Shown: positions 1 through 5,731 of the stretch, piece after piece
Layout: every line of letters begins with the position of its first letter
How positions within the stretch are numbered: position 1 is the stretch's first letter
Assembly (NCBI GenBank): GCA_959606705.1
Contig: CAUHLX010000135.1
Location: 1-7,336 of the forward strand
Length of the DNA stretch: 7,336 bases
Origin: an uncultured Bacillota bacterium
GTDB taxonomy: Bacteria > Bacillota > Clostridia > Peptostreptococcales > Anaerovoracaceae
Direction of reading: 5' to 3'
Notes under the pieces: generated by a model
What the model was told of the DNA's origin: nothing
Seen by the model: the letters and a program-made list of their open reading frames with translations, nothing else
Database searches by the model: none
Position numbers and translations under genes: made by a program

Positions 1-1347
1 CTGATTTTTATGTTGATCAAACCAGCCTTGCAGCTCCGGCAGGTCATCGATGATCGCCTGGTGAAGCTGCTGCGTCAGCCGAATGTTGGCCGGATCGGAA
101 AATTCGGGCCGACCCGAGGTGGTGGAATAGATCTCGTCCATGGCGGTTCCGATGAGTTCCACCTGAGCGATGCGGTCCGCGTCCGGAATCCTGGTTTCAT
201 AGCCGGTGGCATCCAGAAGGAGAGCGGCGAAAAACAAGCCCGCTACCGCCGCATAGATCGCTAAGGATTTCAGGCTGCCCCAATTGAAAATCCGGATGGT
301 CTTTTCCACGATCACCCGTCCCAGAGCAAAGCCCAGAAGAGCGCCGCAGACGTAACCGGCCAAGCGATAGGAGGAGGAGCCGTCTCCCAGCGTTTCGAAG
401 TAGATGCCTAACAGGGTCATCCCCAGGAAGGCGAAGATCCAGGTGATGGGAGCGCGCAGAATGTGGAATACCAATCCGTCTCCCGCCCGTTCCAGCTTTC
501 GGCCGTGATAAAGCGTGAAGGAAAGCAGATACATGGAGACGATGACCAATGCATACCAGAGCAATTGGGGAGGCGAAAACATTCCGCCGGAGCTGATGGA
601 TGACAGCAGGGGGGATGCGGAAAGCATCAAGTCCTGCCAGGTCCCGGTCTGAGTGAAACCGAAGAGATATTCCTCACAGTAATAGGCGATGAATTCCCCC
701 ATAATCGGCAGGATAAAATTGAATCCCAAGGCTCCGATGCAATGATGGAGCAGTGTCCCGGAGATCATCCCCGCGAAAACAGACACCATGAAAATGACCA
801 GGATCGTCAGCAGGGTCAGAAAGAGCCACTGAGCGACGGCACCGCGGGAAAACACGTTTACCTGGGCCGGATCCGGGGGATTGGCGGGAGCCGATTCGGC
901 GAGGGCTCTTCCGTGGTCCAGATAAACCGGCCGGCTGATCAGCATGAGAATCAAACCATTGGCCGTTGCCGGCGCGAAGGAAAGAAGGAAGCCCGAGATC
1001 AGATTGCTGTGAAAGAGCGTTCCGCGGGTGACCGGCATGGAGTGCGTCACCGCGGCGTCGGCGCCATTGTGCAGGTAACGGAACAGCACCAGAGCCGTGA
1101 TAACCGGCAGCAGCAGGTTGACCGGAACGAAAAGCGGATTTCTTCCCATCAGGAGTTCTTGGATATAATAAGGTGTACTCGAATTGCCGTTTAAGTCCGA
1201 ATAGGACATCAGGATGGGAAAGATCCCCGTCAGGAAGTAATAGGCGAATCCGATCACCGGAATGGCCCAAAATCTGCGCAGATTCTCTCGGATCAAAGCG
1301 CCCGAAAGGCTGAATTGATTTCTAGAAAAGCAGGTCTTCCAATTCAT
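1..1347 (-). CDS. ABC-2-type multi-pass membrane permease of a YtrA/YtrB-type transporter (C-terminus beyond the window edge)
   Basis: An open frame of 449 codons runs from ATG at 1347 to the left edge without a stop, so the C-terminus is missing. The start has a strong AGGAGGTGA site (about 1353-1361) and overlaps the 3' end of the ATPase gene by 26 bp, which suggests translational coupling. About eight or nine hydrophobic segments are visible, near residues 27-48, 71-90, 113-137, 172-196, 203-222, 261-280, 298-317, 329-346 and 358-379. After the third segment's approach comes a THSMPVTRGTLF stretch (101-112), typical of Bacillota ABC permeases that follow a GntR regulator and YtrB-like ATPase (YtrC/DUF6449-like). 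After the last visible segment the chain turns into a probably extracytoplasmic domain (from about 380). The inferred role is the membrane subunit for the adjacent ATPase; the substrate is unknown, and relatives respond to lipid II-targeting antibiotics. Family placement rests on topology, motif and context only. Confidence 0.87.
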   Translation of the reverse strand, partial: MNWKTCFSRNQFSLSGALIRENLRRFWAIPVIGFAYYFLTGIFPILMSYSDLNGNSSTPYYIQELLMGRNPLFVPVNLLLPVITALVLFRYLHNGADAAVTHSMPVTRGTLFHSNLISGFLLSFAPATANGLILMLISRPVYLDHGRALAESAPANPPDPAQVNVFSRGAVAQWLFLTLLTILVIFMVSVFAGMISGTLLHHCIGALGFNFILPIMGEFIAYYCEEYLFGFTQTGTWQDLMLSASPLLSSISSGGMFSPPQLLWYALVIVSMYLLSFTLYHGRKLERAGDGLVFHILRAPITWIFAFLGMTLLGIYFETLGDGSSSYRLAGYVCGALLGFALGRVIVEKTIRIFNWGSLKSLAIYAAVAGLFFAALLLDATGYETRIPDADRIAQVELIGTAMDEIYSTTSGRPEFSDPANIRLTQQLHQAIIDDLPELQGWFDQHKNQ

Positions 1348-2227
1348 GATCCTCACCTCCTAACTCGTAAATGAATATTTCTTCCAGGGAGAGAGGAAGC
1401 AGATCGAACAGAATGGGATTCTGCGCGTCGATCAATTCTTCCACCTGCTCCCGCTTATCGCGAATGATCAAAAGCTCTACGTTTCCTCGGCGTTCGGAAT
1501 GAAGTACGTTCAAGCCCGCATAACGGTCAGCGGCGCCGGCTTCGTCGGAACGGAAGGCCACTTGGACCTTGTGAATATCGGTCTTCAATTCATCCAGCTC
1601 CCGTTCGATTTTCATGCTGCCGTGAGAGAGAATCCCGATGGAATCACAGATTCCTTCCATTTCACGCAGGTTGTGAGAAGAGACCAGAACCGTCATGCCC
1701 CGTTCCGCCACATCTTCCACCACGTATTTCCAAACCAGCTTGCGGACAATGGGGTCCAGCCCGTCGATGGGCTCATCCAGAATGAGAAAGTCCGGCCGGC
1801 AGGACATGATCAGGGCAAAGGCCGCCTGCTTCTGCATCCCCTTGGAGAAGCGAGACAGCTTGCGCTTGGAATCCAACGCGAATTTTTCCGTCATTTCCTG
1901 AAACCGAAGGCGGTCGAATTGCGGATAAAGCAAGCTGTAAAAACCAGCCGCCTCCCGCATTCCGTAACCGGAATAGAAGTGGAGATCATCCGGAATGTAG
2001 CCAATACGGGATTTTACCGCTCGATTTTCGTAGACCGGCTGCTGGTCGATCAAAATCGAGCCGCTGTCCGGTCGAAGAAAGCCGGTGAGGTGTTTGATCA
2101 GCGTGGTTTTTCCGGCGCCGTTGGTCCCGACCAGTCCGTAGATCGAACCGGTTTGAACATGGAGATCCAGCGCGGAAAGCGCGGGAACTCCGTCAAAGCT
2201 TTTACTGAGCTGCTGCACTTGGATCAT
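1322..2227 (-). CDS. ytrB: ABC transporter ATP-binding protein, YtrB-like
   Basis: This 301-residue cytoplasmic ATPase would power the adjacent permease. All nucleotide-binding motifs are present in order: Walker A GTNGAGKTT (34-42), signature loop SKGMQ (128-132, a common variant of SGGQ in ABC-2 exporters), Walker B LILDEP (148-153), D-loop GLDP (156-159) and the switch histidine H185 in SSHNL. At the Q-loop position the chain reads GYIPDD (76-81), with Asp where Gln or Glu is usual. A C-terminal extension of about 90 residues (from 210) ends in LSLEEIFIYEL, the usual ending of this class. The ATG overlaps the TGA of the GntR gene (ATGA, 2224-2227), and an AAGGGGG site lies inside that gene's last codons. 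The order regulator-ATPase-permease matches the Bacillus ytr operon. The ATPase call is secure; the ytrB name is by context and similarity from memory. Confidence 0.93.
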   Translation of the reverse strand: MIQVQQLSKSFDGVPALSALDLHVQTGSIYGLVGTNGAGKTTLIKHLTGFLRPDSGSILIDQQPVYENRAVKSRIGYIPDDLHFYSGYGMREAAGFYSLLYPQFDRLRFQEMTEKFALDSKRKLSRFSKGMQKQAAFALIMSCRPDFLILDEPIDGLDPIVRKLVWKYVVEDVAERGMTVLVSSHNLREMEGICDSIGILSHGSMKIERELDELKTDIHKVQVAFRSDEAGAADRYAGLNVLHSERRGNVELLIIRDKREQVEELIDAQNPILFDLLPLSLEEIFIYELGGEDHELEDLLF

Positions 2228-2637
2228 TTTATATTATCCCCCTTTTGATTGGAATGAAGGTCGGCTTCCTGACGATCCAGGATCTCCACGGTAATCGACC
2301 GGATCTCGGAAAATGATAAACCGAGATAGACCAAGTCCCGAACGTCATCTTTCAGGCGGTCCGTAATCTCCGCCAGGCGCCTGGAATCCCGATGTCTGGA
2401 TTCCGGCGGCGCCACGAAGCTGCCCAGGCCCGACGCGGTGTAGATATACCCCTGTTGTTCCAATTCGCGGTAGGCCTTTTGGATGGTGTTGGGATTGACC
2501 GTCAACATGCCCGCCAGCTCTCGGACGGAAGGGATTTTACCCTCCACGGGAAGGATGCCGGTGACGATCAGTTCTTTCATTTTATCTACGATTTGTTCGT
2601 AGATCGACTTGCGGGACTTCAGGTCCAGCTGAAACAT
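2224..2637 (-). CDS. ytrA: GntR-family transcriptional repressor, YtrA subfamily
   Basis: A short 137-residue regulator. Residues 9-77 form a GntR winged helix: SIYEQIVDKMKELI is helix 1, then IPSVRELAGML-VNPNTIQKAYRELEQQGYI is the helix-turn-helix and LGSFVA the wing. The C-terminal part (85-125) is only two short helices, as in the YtrA subfamily, rather than the large FadR or UTRA effector domains. Translation starts at ATG 2637 behind AAGGGGG (spacing about 8). It is the first gene of the operon and overlaps the ATPase gene by 4 bp. Its own promoter carries AGTGTA-13 bp-TACACT, which matches the operator I recall for B. subtilis YtrA. Autorepression, relieved by cell-wall-active antibiotics, is therefore the likely mode. 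The inducer is not deducible here. The subfamily call is strong; one-to-one orthology with B. subtilis YtrA is inferred. Confidence 0.92.
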   Translation of the reverse strand: MFQLDLKSRKSIYEQIVDKMKELIVTGILPVEGKIPSVRELAGMLTVNPNTIQKAYRELEQQGYIYTASGLGSFVAPPESRHRDSRRLAEITDRLKDDVRDLVYLGLSFSEIRSITVEILDRQEADLHSNQKGDNIK

Positions 2638-2668
2638 TATATCAACCCCCTTTGATTGATTTGTACTA

Positions 2669-2693
2669 AGTGTACTACTTCGAATGATACACT
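2669..2693. promoter_or_regulatory. YtrA-type operator: AGTGTA-N13-TACACT
   Basis: AGTGTA (2669-2674) and TACACT (2688-2693) form a perfect 6-bp inverted repeat with exactly 13 bp between. This equals the inverted repeat reported for B. subtilis YtrA ahead of ytr and ywo genes, as I recall from work by Salzberg, Helmann and colleagues. It overlaps the end of the -35 and the whole -10 of the operon promoter. A second small inverted repeat, GTAC-5 bp-GTAC (2663-2675), adjoins it. Confidence 0.8.
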
Positions 2694-2698
2694 GTCAA
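2669..2698 (-). promoter_or_regulatory. Sigma-A-type promoter of the GntR-ABC operon
   Basis: On the minus strand TTGACA (2698-2693) is a perfect -35 and TACACT (2674-2669) a fair -10, separated by 18 bp. A start near 2662 would give a leader of about 25 nt before the ATG at 2637, enough to hold the AAGGGGG ribosome site. The hexamers overlap the inverted repeat described separately, so repressor binding would cover both promoter elements. Confidence 0.85.
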
Positions 2699-2749
2699 GC
2701 AGTTTTGATTAAAAGGGCGGAGTTTCTTTTTTCATGAAATCTCGGGACA

Positions 2750-2758
2750 TGCTATAAT
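2750..2758 (+). promoter_or_regulatory. Extended -10 promoter element P1
   Basis: TGC followed by consensus TATAAT (2753-2758). Only a weak -35-like TTTCAT lies about 17 bp upstream (2730-2735). It faces the AlkZ-like gene and would make a long leader through the repeat array. Activity is inferred from sequence only. Confidence 0.5.
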
Positions 2759-2803
2759 GATCGCAACGATCCGTGTCGGCGTTGCCGAGGGGAAGCGATC
2801 ATT
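2756..2803 (+). other. 48-nt hairpin, repeat unit 1
   Basis: The outer 9-bp stem is AATGATCGC (2756-2764) paired with GCGATCATT (2795-2803). The 30-nt interior has an apical stem TCGGC/GCCGA with loop GTT (2776-2788) and a short TCC/GGA stem between. There is no U-tract, so this is not an intrinsic terminator. It may act as a DNA inverted repeat or in read-through RNA. A transcript starting about 7 nt after its own -10 box would lack the 5' arm. Confidence 0.7.
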
Positions 2804-2848
2804 GAATCATGCATTGAAGCGATCATTGAATCATGCATTGAAGCGATC
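2801..2848 (+). repeat. Two perfect 24-bp tandem repeats, each made of two 12-bp halves
   Basis: Positions 2801-2824 and 2825-2848 are identical. Each contains two CATTGAA motifs exactly 12 bp apart (starting at 2800, 2812, 2824 and 2836), followed alternately by TCATG and GCGAT. A third copy lies at 2906-2929 (CATTGAA at 2905 and 2917). The regular near-helical spacing just upstream of -10 boxes would suit a DNA-binding protein, but no binder is identified. Confidence 0.93.
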
Positions 2849-2854
2849 GAGACA

Positions 2855-2863
2855 TGATATAAT
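2855..2863 (+). promoter_or_regulatory. Extended -10 promoter element P2
   Basis: TGA followed by TATAAT (2858-2863), inside the repeat unit and just after the two 24-bp repeats. No good -35 lies at 16-18 bp, so activity would depend on the extended -10 or on an activator at the CATTGAA repeats. Confidence 0.45.
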
Positions 2864-2908
2864 GATCGCAGCGACCTCGGGCGCTGTTCGCGCAAGGAAG
2901 CGATCATT
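2861..2908 (+). other. 48-nt hairpin, repeat unit 2
   Basis: The architecture is the same as in unit 1: AATGATCGC (2861-2869) pairs with GCGATCATT (2900-2908) around exactly 30 interior nt. The apical stem here is GCGC/GCGC (2881-2884 with 2890-2893) and the middle stem CCT/AGG. Two apical base pairs have changed on both sides relative to unit 1 (T-A to G-C, and G-C to C-G), so pairing is kept while sequence drifts. The 3' arm can alternatively pair with AATGATCGC at 2942-2950. Confidence 0.7.
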
Positions 2909-2935
2909 GAATCATGCATTGAAGCGATCGAATCA

Positions 2936-2944
2936 TGATATAAT
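2936..2944 (+). promoter_or_regulatory. Extended -10 promoter element P3, nearest the AlkZ-like gene
   Basis: TGA followed by TATAAT (2939-2944). A start near 2951 leaves a leader of about 24 nt with AAGGAG (2963-2968) before the ATG at 2975. This geometry makes P3 the best candidate for the gene's main promoter. A TTGAAG sits only 14 bp upstream, too close for a standard -35. Confidence 0.6.
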
Positions 2945-2974
2945 GATCGCAGAAAAATTCACAAGGAGAACGAT

Positions 2975-4168
2975 ATGAGGATCAAAGAATATAACATTCG
3001 TGGCTTCCGGCTCCGTGCACACCATCTGGATCGAAAAATTCCTCTTGAGGAGATCGCGGAGGCCGCCGGCGCCTGCGGTTTGCAGAACTCTCCGCCCGGC
3101 GCATGGGAAACCGCGCTGTTCCACCGGCTGGAGCATTGTACGCTGCCGGTCCTTCACAAAGCGCTGTATCAGGACAAATGCCTGCTGCAGGCCTGGAGCT
3201 TTCGAGGTGCACCCGTGGTGTTTCCAACCGCTCTGAGCGATGTTTTCCTCACGCCGCTCATTGCCGAGGAAGGGGAGCAGCCGTGGATTTACACCGCGGG
3301 CATCAGCGGCGCGCTGGATTTTCTGCAAATGCCGTTTGATGAGCTGCTGATCCGTTTGAAAGAAGTCATAACATATTTGGACAGCCATTCCATCAAGAGC
3401 AAGGAAGCGCTGGACCGGACTCTGGCTGAGCTTATGGAGAGGGATTTGCCGCCGGAAACGCGTTCTCTTTGGCACGCGCCGTCCATGTATGGCAGTCCGG
3501 AAAAACAGACTGTGGGAGAGGCCGCGGTTTCCTTCCTGCTGCGGCCCTGTTCGTATTCGTCCTTGGTGGTGTTTGGACAACGAGAGGGGATCAGCCCCAC
3601 GTTTACTTCTTTTGAAAATTGGACGGGACATACGCCGGAAGGCGTAGAAGACGGAGCGAAAGAGTTAGTGCGCAGATTTCTCCATTGCTACGGTCCCGCC
3701 GGTGTGGATTCCTTTCAAACTTGGCTGGGCTGCTCCACGAAGCAGGCCCGCCGGCTTTGGGAAACCGCGGCTGAGGAACTCGAACCTCTCGAGGTGGGAG
3801 GAAAACAGCGTTTTCTGCTGTCGGCGGATCGGAAGAGCTTGCTGGAATCCGAGATCGATGAGGGAAGCTTGCTCTTGCTGGGCGCCCACGACCCCTATTT
3901 GGATCAGAAGGACAGAGAGGTTCTCTTGGAAGACAAAGCGCGTCAAAAAGAGGTTTGGAGGTATGTGGGCAATCCCGGCGTGATTTTGAAGGGCGGCCGG
4001 ATTGTCGGCACATGGAGATCCAAAACGCGAAGAGATCAGCTGGAGCTCTCCTTGACAGTATGGGAGGGGGGCTCGGCTTCGGAGTGTCGGAAGCTGAAAG
4101 CGCTTGCGGAAGAATACGCCGCCTTCCGGTCGCTGAGCTTGAAAAGCTGCGACCTGGAAACCCCCTAG
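2975..4168 (+). CDS. AlkZ-like winged-helix DNA-binding protein (HTH_42/YcaQ superfamily) with altered QxQ motif
   Basis: A 397-residue protein matching the HTH_42 fold shared by the DNA glycosylases AlkZ and AlkX/YcaQ, which open DNA interstrand crosslinks or excise bulky alkyl bases. Visible landmarks: RGFRLRAHHL (9-18); GLQNS (35-39) where catalytic members carry QxQ; LLQAWSFRGAPVV (70-82) in place of the usual W-x-RGTLH; RRFLHCYGP...FQTWLG (233-252), a winged-helix signature; AHDPYLDQKDREVLL (304-318); and PGVILKGGRIVGTW (334-347). Length is normal for the family. ATG 2975 is chosen for AAGGAG at 2963-2968. The gene stands alone, with its 3' end 11 bp from that of rsgI, and lies behind the repeat array. 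Q37 is kept, but position 39 is Ser and the RGTLH His is absent. It could be a glycosylase with different chemistry or a non-catalytic DNA-binding relative. Superfamily confidence is high; activity is unknown. Confidence 0.85.
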   Translation: MRIKEYNIRGFRLRAHHLDRKIPLEEIAEAAGACGLQNSPPGAWETALFHRLEHCTLPVLHKALYQDKCLLQAWSFRGAPVVFPTALSDVFLTPLIAEEGEQPWIYTAGISGALDFLQMPFDELLIRLKEVITYLDSHSIKSKEALDRTLAELMERDLPPETRSLWHAPSMYGSPEKQTVGEAAVSFLLRPCSYSSLVVFGQREGISPTFTSFENWTGHTPEGVEDGAKELVRRFLHCYGPAGVDSFQTWLGCSTKQARRLWETAAEELEPLEVGGKQRFLLSADRKSLLESEIDEGSLLLLGAHDPYLDQKDREVLLEDKARQKEVWRYVGNPGVILKGGRIVGTWRSKTRRDQLELSLTVWEGGSASECRKLKALAEEYAAFRSLSLKSCDLETP

Positions 4169-4179
4169 AGACCGGGAGA

Positions 4180-4989
4180 CTACTCGTGGTCGTGACTGCC
4201 GCTGTGTTCCGACCGATGTGCTTCGCTATGCTGTGTTCCGCCGTCTTCTGCGCGTCCGTGTTCGGAGGCACAGGAGTGAATCTGCTCCTTGATTTCGCCG
4301 ATTCCGCAATGGGAATACTGTTCGATCCGCATTTCCGGCATGTATTCCTGCAGCTGCATCAAGGTGACGTATTTGCCGGCGGTGATGTGATGGGAGTGGG
4401 CGCTTTCCACCGTGGCGTCGTCCACCGCGTAGTAGTCCACGCCTAAATCCGAAAGCTCGGGGTCCAGGTCGGAAACCTTGGAAACCGCCGTTCGCAGAAC
4501 CTCCATCAGTTGATCTTCGTAGCTCTGATCGTCCGTTTCCACACTGAAGGTCAGATAAGGACTGGTTTTTAAATAGGAGTCCAGCTCCTGTGTGACCAGG
4601 GTACGCACCGCGTCCTGAACCTTTTGGTTGCGGAGATCGCTCTGCCTGAGAATCGCCTCCCCATCCTTGTTGTAGGCGCGGACCCCGATGATCCGGTCGA
4701 AGCGGTTGACACTCAACTCGATGGAGGGGTTGACATCCAGACTCACCAGAGCCTCCGGAGTAAAGTAGAGTCTTCCGCCCAAAAGGGAGAGGGGGACCAG
4801 GAGAACCAGGCAAGCGGCCACGGAACCCAGGGTCCGCCAGGTTTTCGTTTTCCCTGCGGCTTTCTTGGGAACGGAGACCACGTCGCCCTTTTTCCAGCCG
4901 GCCTCCGCCCGCACGGAAAGAAACGATCCGCCGGAAACCATGACGGTAGCCTGCCGGCCTTTGATTTCGATTACGATTCCTTTCTTCAT
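4180..4989 (-). CDS. rsgI: RsgI-family transmembrane anti-sigma-I factor with His/Cys-rich C-terminal tail
   Basis: A 269-residue membrane protein that should hold SigI inactive. Residues 1-43 are the cytoplasmic RsgI N-terminal domain (MKKGIVIEIKGRQATVMVSGG and the WKKGDVV turn). One membrane span follows (about 52-72). Then comes the extracytoplasmic SEAL-type domain with SLDVNPSIELSVN (83-95). N87-P88 is the bond that family members self-cleave before regulated intramembrane proteolysis. The domain closes with ITAGKYVTLMQLQ (202-214). From about 220 the tail is rich in potential metal ligands: HC (227-228), HSC (238-240), then His 244, 254, 258, 262, 266 and 268; H198, H200 and H201 lie just before. 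No carbohydrate-binding module like those of cellulolytic clostridia is present. The ATG overlaps the sigI stop by 4 bp behind AAGGAG. The tail's sensing role is inferred. Confidence 0.92.
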   Translation of the reverse strand: MKKGIVIEIKGRQATVMVSGGSFLSVRAEAGWKKGDVVSVPKKAAGKTKTWRTLGSVAACLVLLVPLSLLGGRLYFTPEALVSLDVNPSIELSVNRFDRIIGVRAYNKDGEAILRQSDLRNQKVQDAVRTLVTQELDSYLKTSPYLTFSVETDDQSYEDQLMEVLRTAVSKVSDLDPELSDLGVDYYAVDDATVESAHSHHITAGKYVTLMQLQEYMPEMRIEQYSHCGIGEIKEQIHSCASEHGRAEDGGTQHSEAHRSEHSGSHDHE

Positions 4990-5690
4990 GGCTTCATCTC
5001 CTTTCCCTGCGGAAGAAACGCTTGAATTCCCGGATAGTCACCCTGAAGCAGCACGGCCAGGGTGACGATGTATTTGCGGTGCTTTTCGATGGTTTTGGGG
5101 GAGAGGGAAAATCGTTCCGCCAGTTCCCGCTGGGGAAGCTGTCGCCGTTGGGTCAGCATGGATCGAAGCGTCGAATCCCCATTGACAGCCAGTGCGATTT
5201 CCAGGCATTGGCGCCGCGCCCGATCCTGCTTGGGGCAGATTTTCGGAAGCTGGGAAAAGAGAATTCCGTAATGGGACAGCTCTTCGTTCAAGCCGTCGAT
5301 TTCCTCACAAAGCCTTTGCCGTTCCTTGGTTCGGTCATATTGCCTCAGAGAAACGGCCTCTTCCACCGGAGTGTCTCGAAGGTCCCCTCGATCGCCGCCG
5401 GGAAAGGCGATGACTTGATGATTTTTCCGTTCCTTGCGGCTCTCATCGATCAGCCGGTTGCGTACGCATACCTGGACAAAGGATAAGAAGTGACCCTTGC
5501 CGATCTCATACTGCCGGACGCAGTTGACAAACACCAGCATGGCCATACTGAGCATATCATCGTATTCCAGAGCCAGATCTTTGAGGGAACCGATCAGTTT
5601 TTTTAAAAAGGGCAGATAGTCCCGCAGCAATCGATCTCTTTCACCGGAGTCTTCCGCGGCCAGCGCAAGCCTCTTGTCCAAATCATCCAC
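4986..5690 (-). CDS. sigI: RNA polymerase sigma factor SigI
   Basis: A 234-residue sigma-70-family factor of the SigI group. Region 2 is RLLRDYLPFLKKLI (20-33), DDMLSMAMLVFVNCVRQYE (44-62) and HFLSFVQVCVRNRLIDESRKE (67-87). The SigI-specific C-terminal domain has FSQLPKICPKQDRAR (145-159) and the DNA-binding helix-turn-helix LPQRELAERF-LSPKTIEKHRKYI (185-208), ending GDYPGIQAFLPQG. I choose GTG at 5690 because AAAGGAG (5698-5704) lies 7 nt upstream. The frame stays open to a GTG at 5756, but that start has no ribosome site and falls inside the predicted promoter. The gene overlaps rsgI by 4 bp and so forms the classic sigI-rsgI operon. Regulation is likely autoregulatory through the upstream ACCCTA/CGTA element. 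Known SigI regulons cover heat and envelope stress or polysaccharide sensing. Confidence 0.93.
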   Translation of the reverse strand: MDDLDKRLALAAEDSGERDRLLRDYLPFLKKLIGSLKDLALEYDDMLSMAMLVFVNCVRQYEIGKGHFLSFVQVCVRNRLIDESRKERKNHQVIAFPGGDRGDLRDTPVEEAVSLRQYDRTKERQRLCEEIDGLNEELSHYGILFSQLPKICPKQDRARRQCLEIALAVNGDSTLRSMLTQRRQLPQRELAERFSLSPKTIEKHRKYIVTLAVLLQGDYPGIQAFLPQGKEMKP

Positions 5691-5731
5691 AGCGTATCTC
5701 CTTTGATCTATTCTTGAATTTGTTTGATTCA

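Larger units (their letters stand above)
2748..2950 (+). repeat. Intergenic repeat array upstream of the AlkZ-like gene
   Basis: The 337-bp gap between the divergent GntR and AlkZ-like genes is mostly repeat. The unit is TATAATGATCGC, then 30 variable bases, then GCGATCATT, then 12-bp steps of CATTGAATCATG and CATTGAAGCGAT leading to the next TATAATGATCGC. TATAAT boxes start at 2753, 2858 and 2939. The 105- and 81-bp spacings differ by one extra 24-bp copy in the first unit. Nine GATC sites fall between 2759 and 2948. The third unit is cut short: after AATGATCGC it enters the ribosome binding site of the next gene. I recognise no named repeat family. Confidence 0.9.

Noticed and set aside
674..1270. 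A 198-codon minus-strand frame inside the permease region.
   Set aside because: It overlaps the permease frame (1347 to the edge), which has a ribosome site, membrane segments and operon context. The alternative has no start signal and an Arg/Pro/Gly-rich shadow composition.
2756..2908. CRISPR array or intrinsic terminators for the repeated hairpins.
   Set aside because: There are only two or three irregular units without spacer-like unique segments of constant size and no cas genes; the hairpins lack T-tracts, so they are not terminators.
2756..2950. Replication origin or iteron cluster, suggested by regular repeats and dense GATC sites.
   Set aside because: No DnaA boxes, no dnaA/dnaN or replication initiator gene nearby, and Bacillota generally do not use GATC-based origin sequestration.
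2757..2978. A 73-codon plus-strand frame through the repeat array (repeated KRSLNHAL) whose TGA overlaps the ATG of the AlkZ-like gene.
   Set aside because: Its ATG lies inside a -10 box with no ribosome site. The frame stays open only because all repeat spacings are multiples of three, and the composition follows the DNA repeat.
4160..4195. Terminator between the convergent AlkZ-like and rsgI genes.
   Set aside because: Only 11 bp separate the stops, and I see no stable stem followed by a T-tract on either strand.
3603..4271. A long minus-strand frame opposite the AlkZ-like gene.
   Set aside because: It is rich in Pro, Arg and Ser with no recognisable domain and no ribosome site; the plus-strand frame has clear HTH_42 landmarks.
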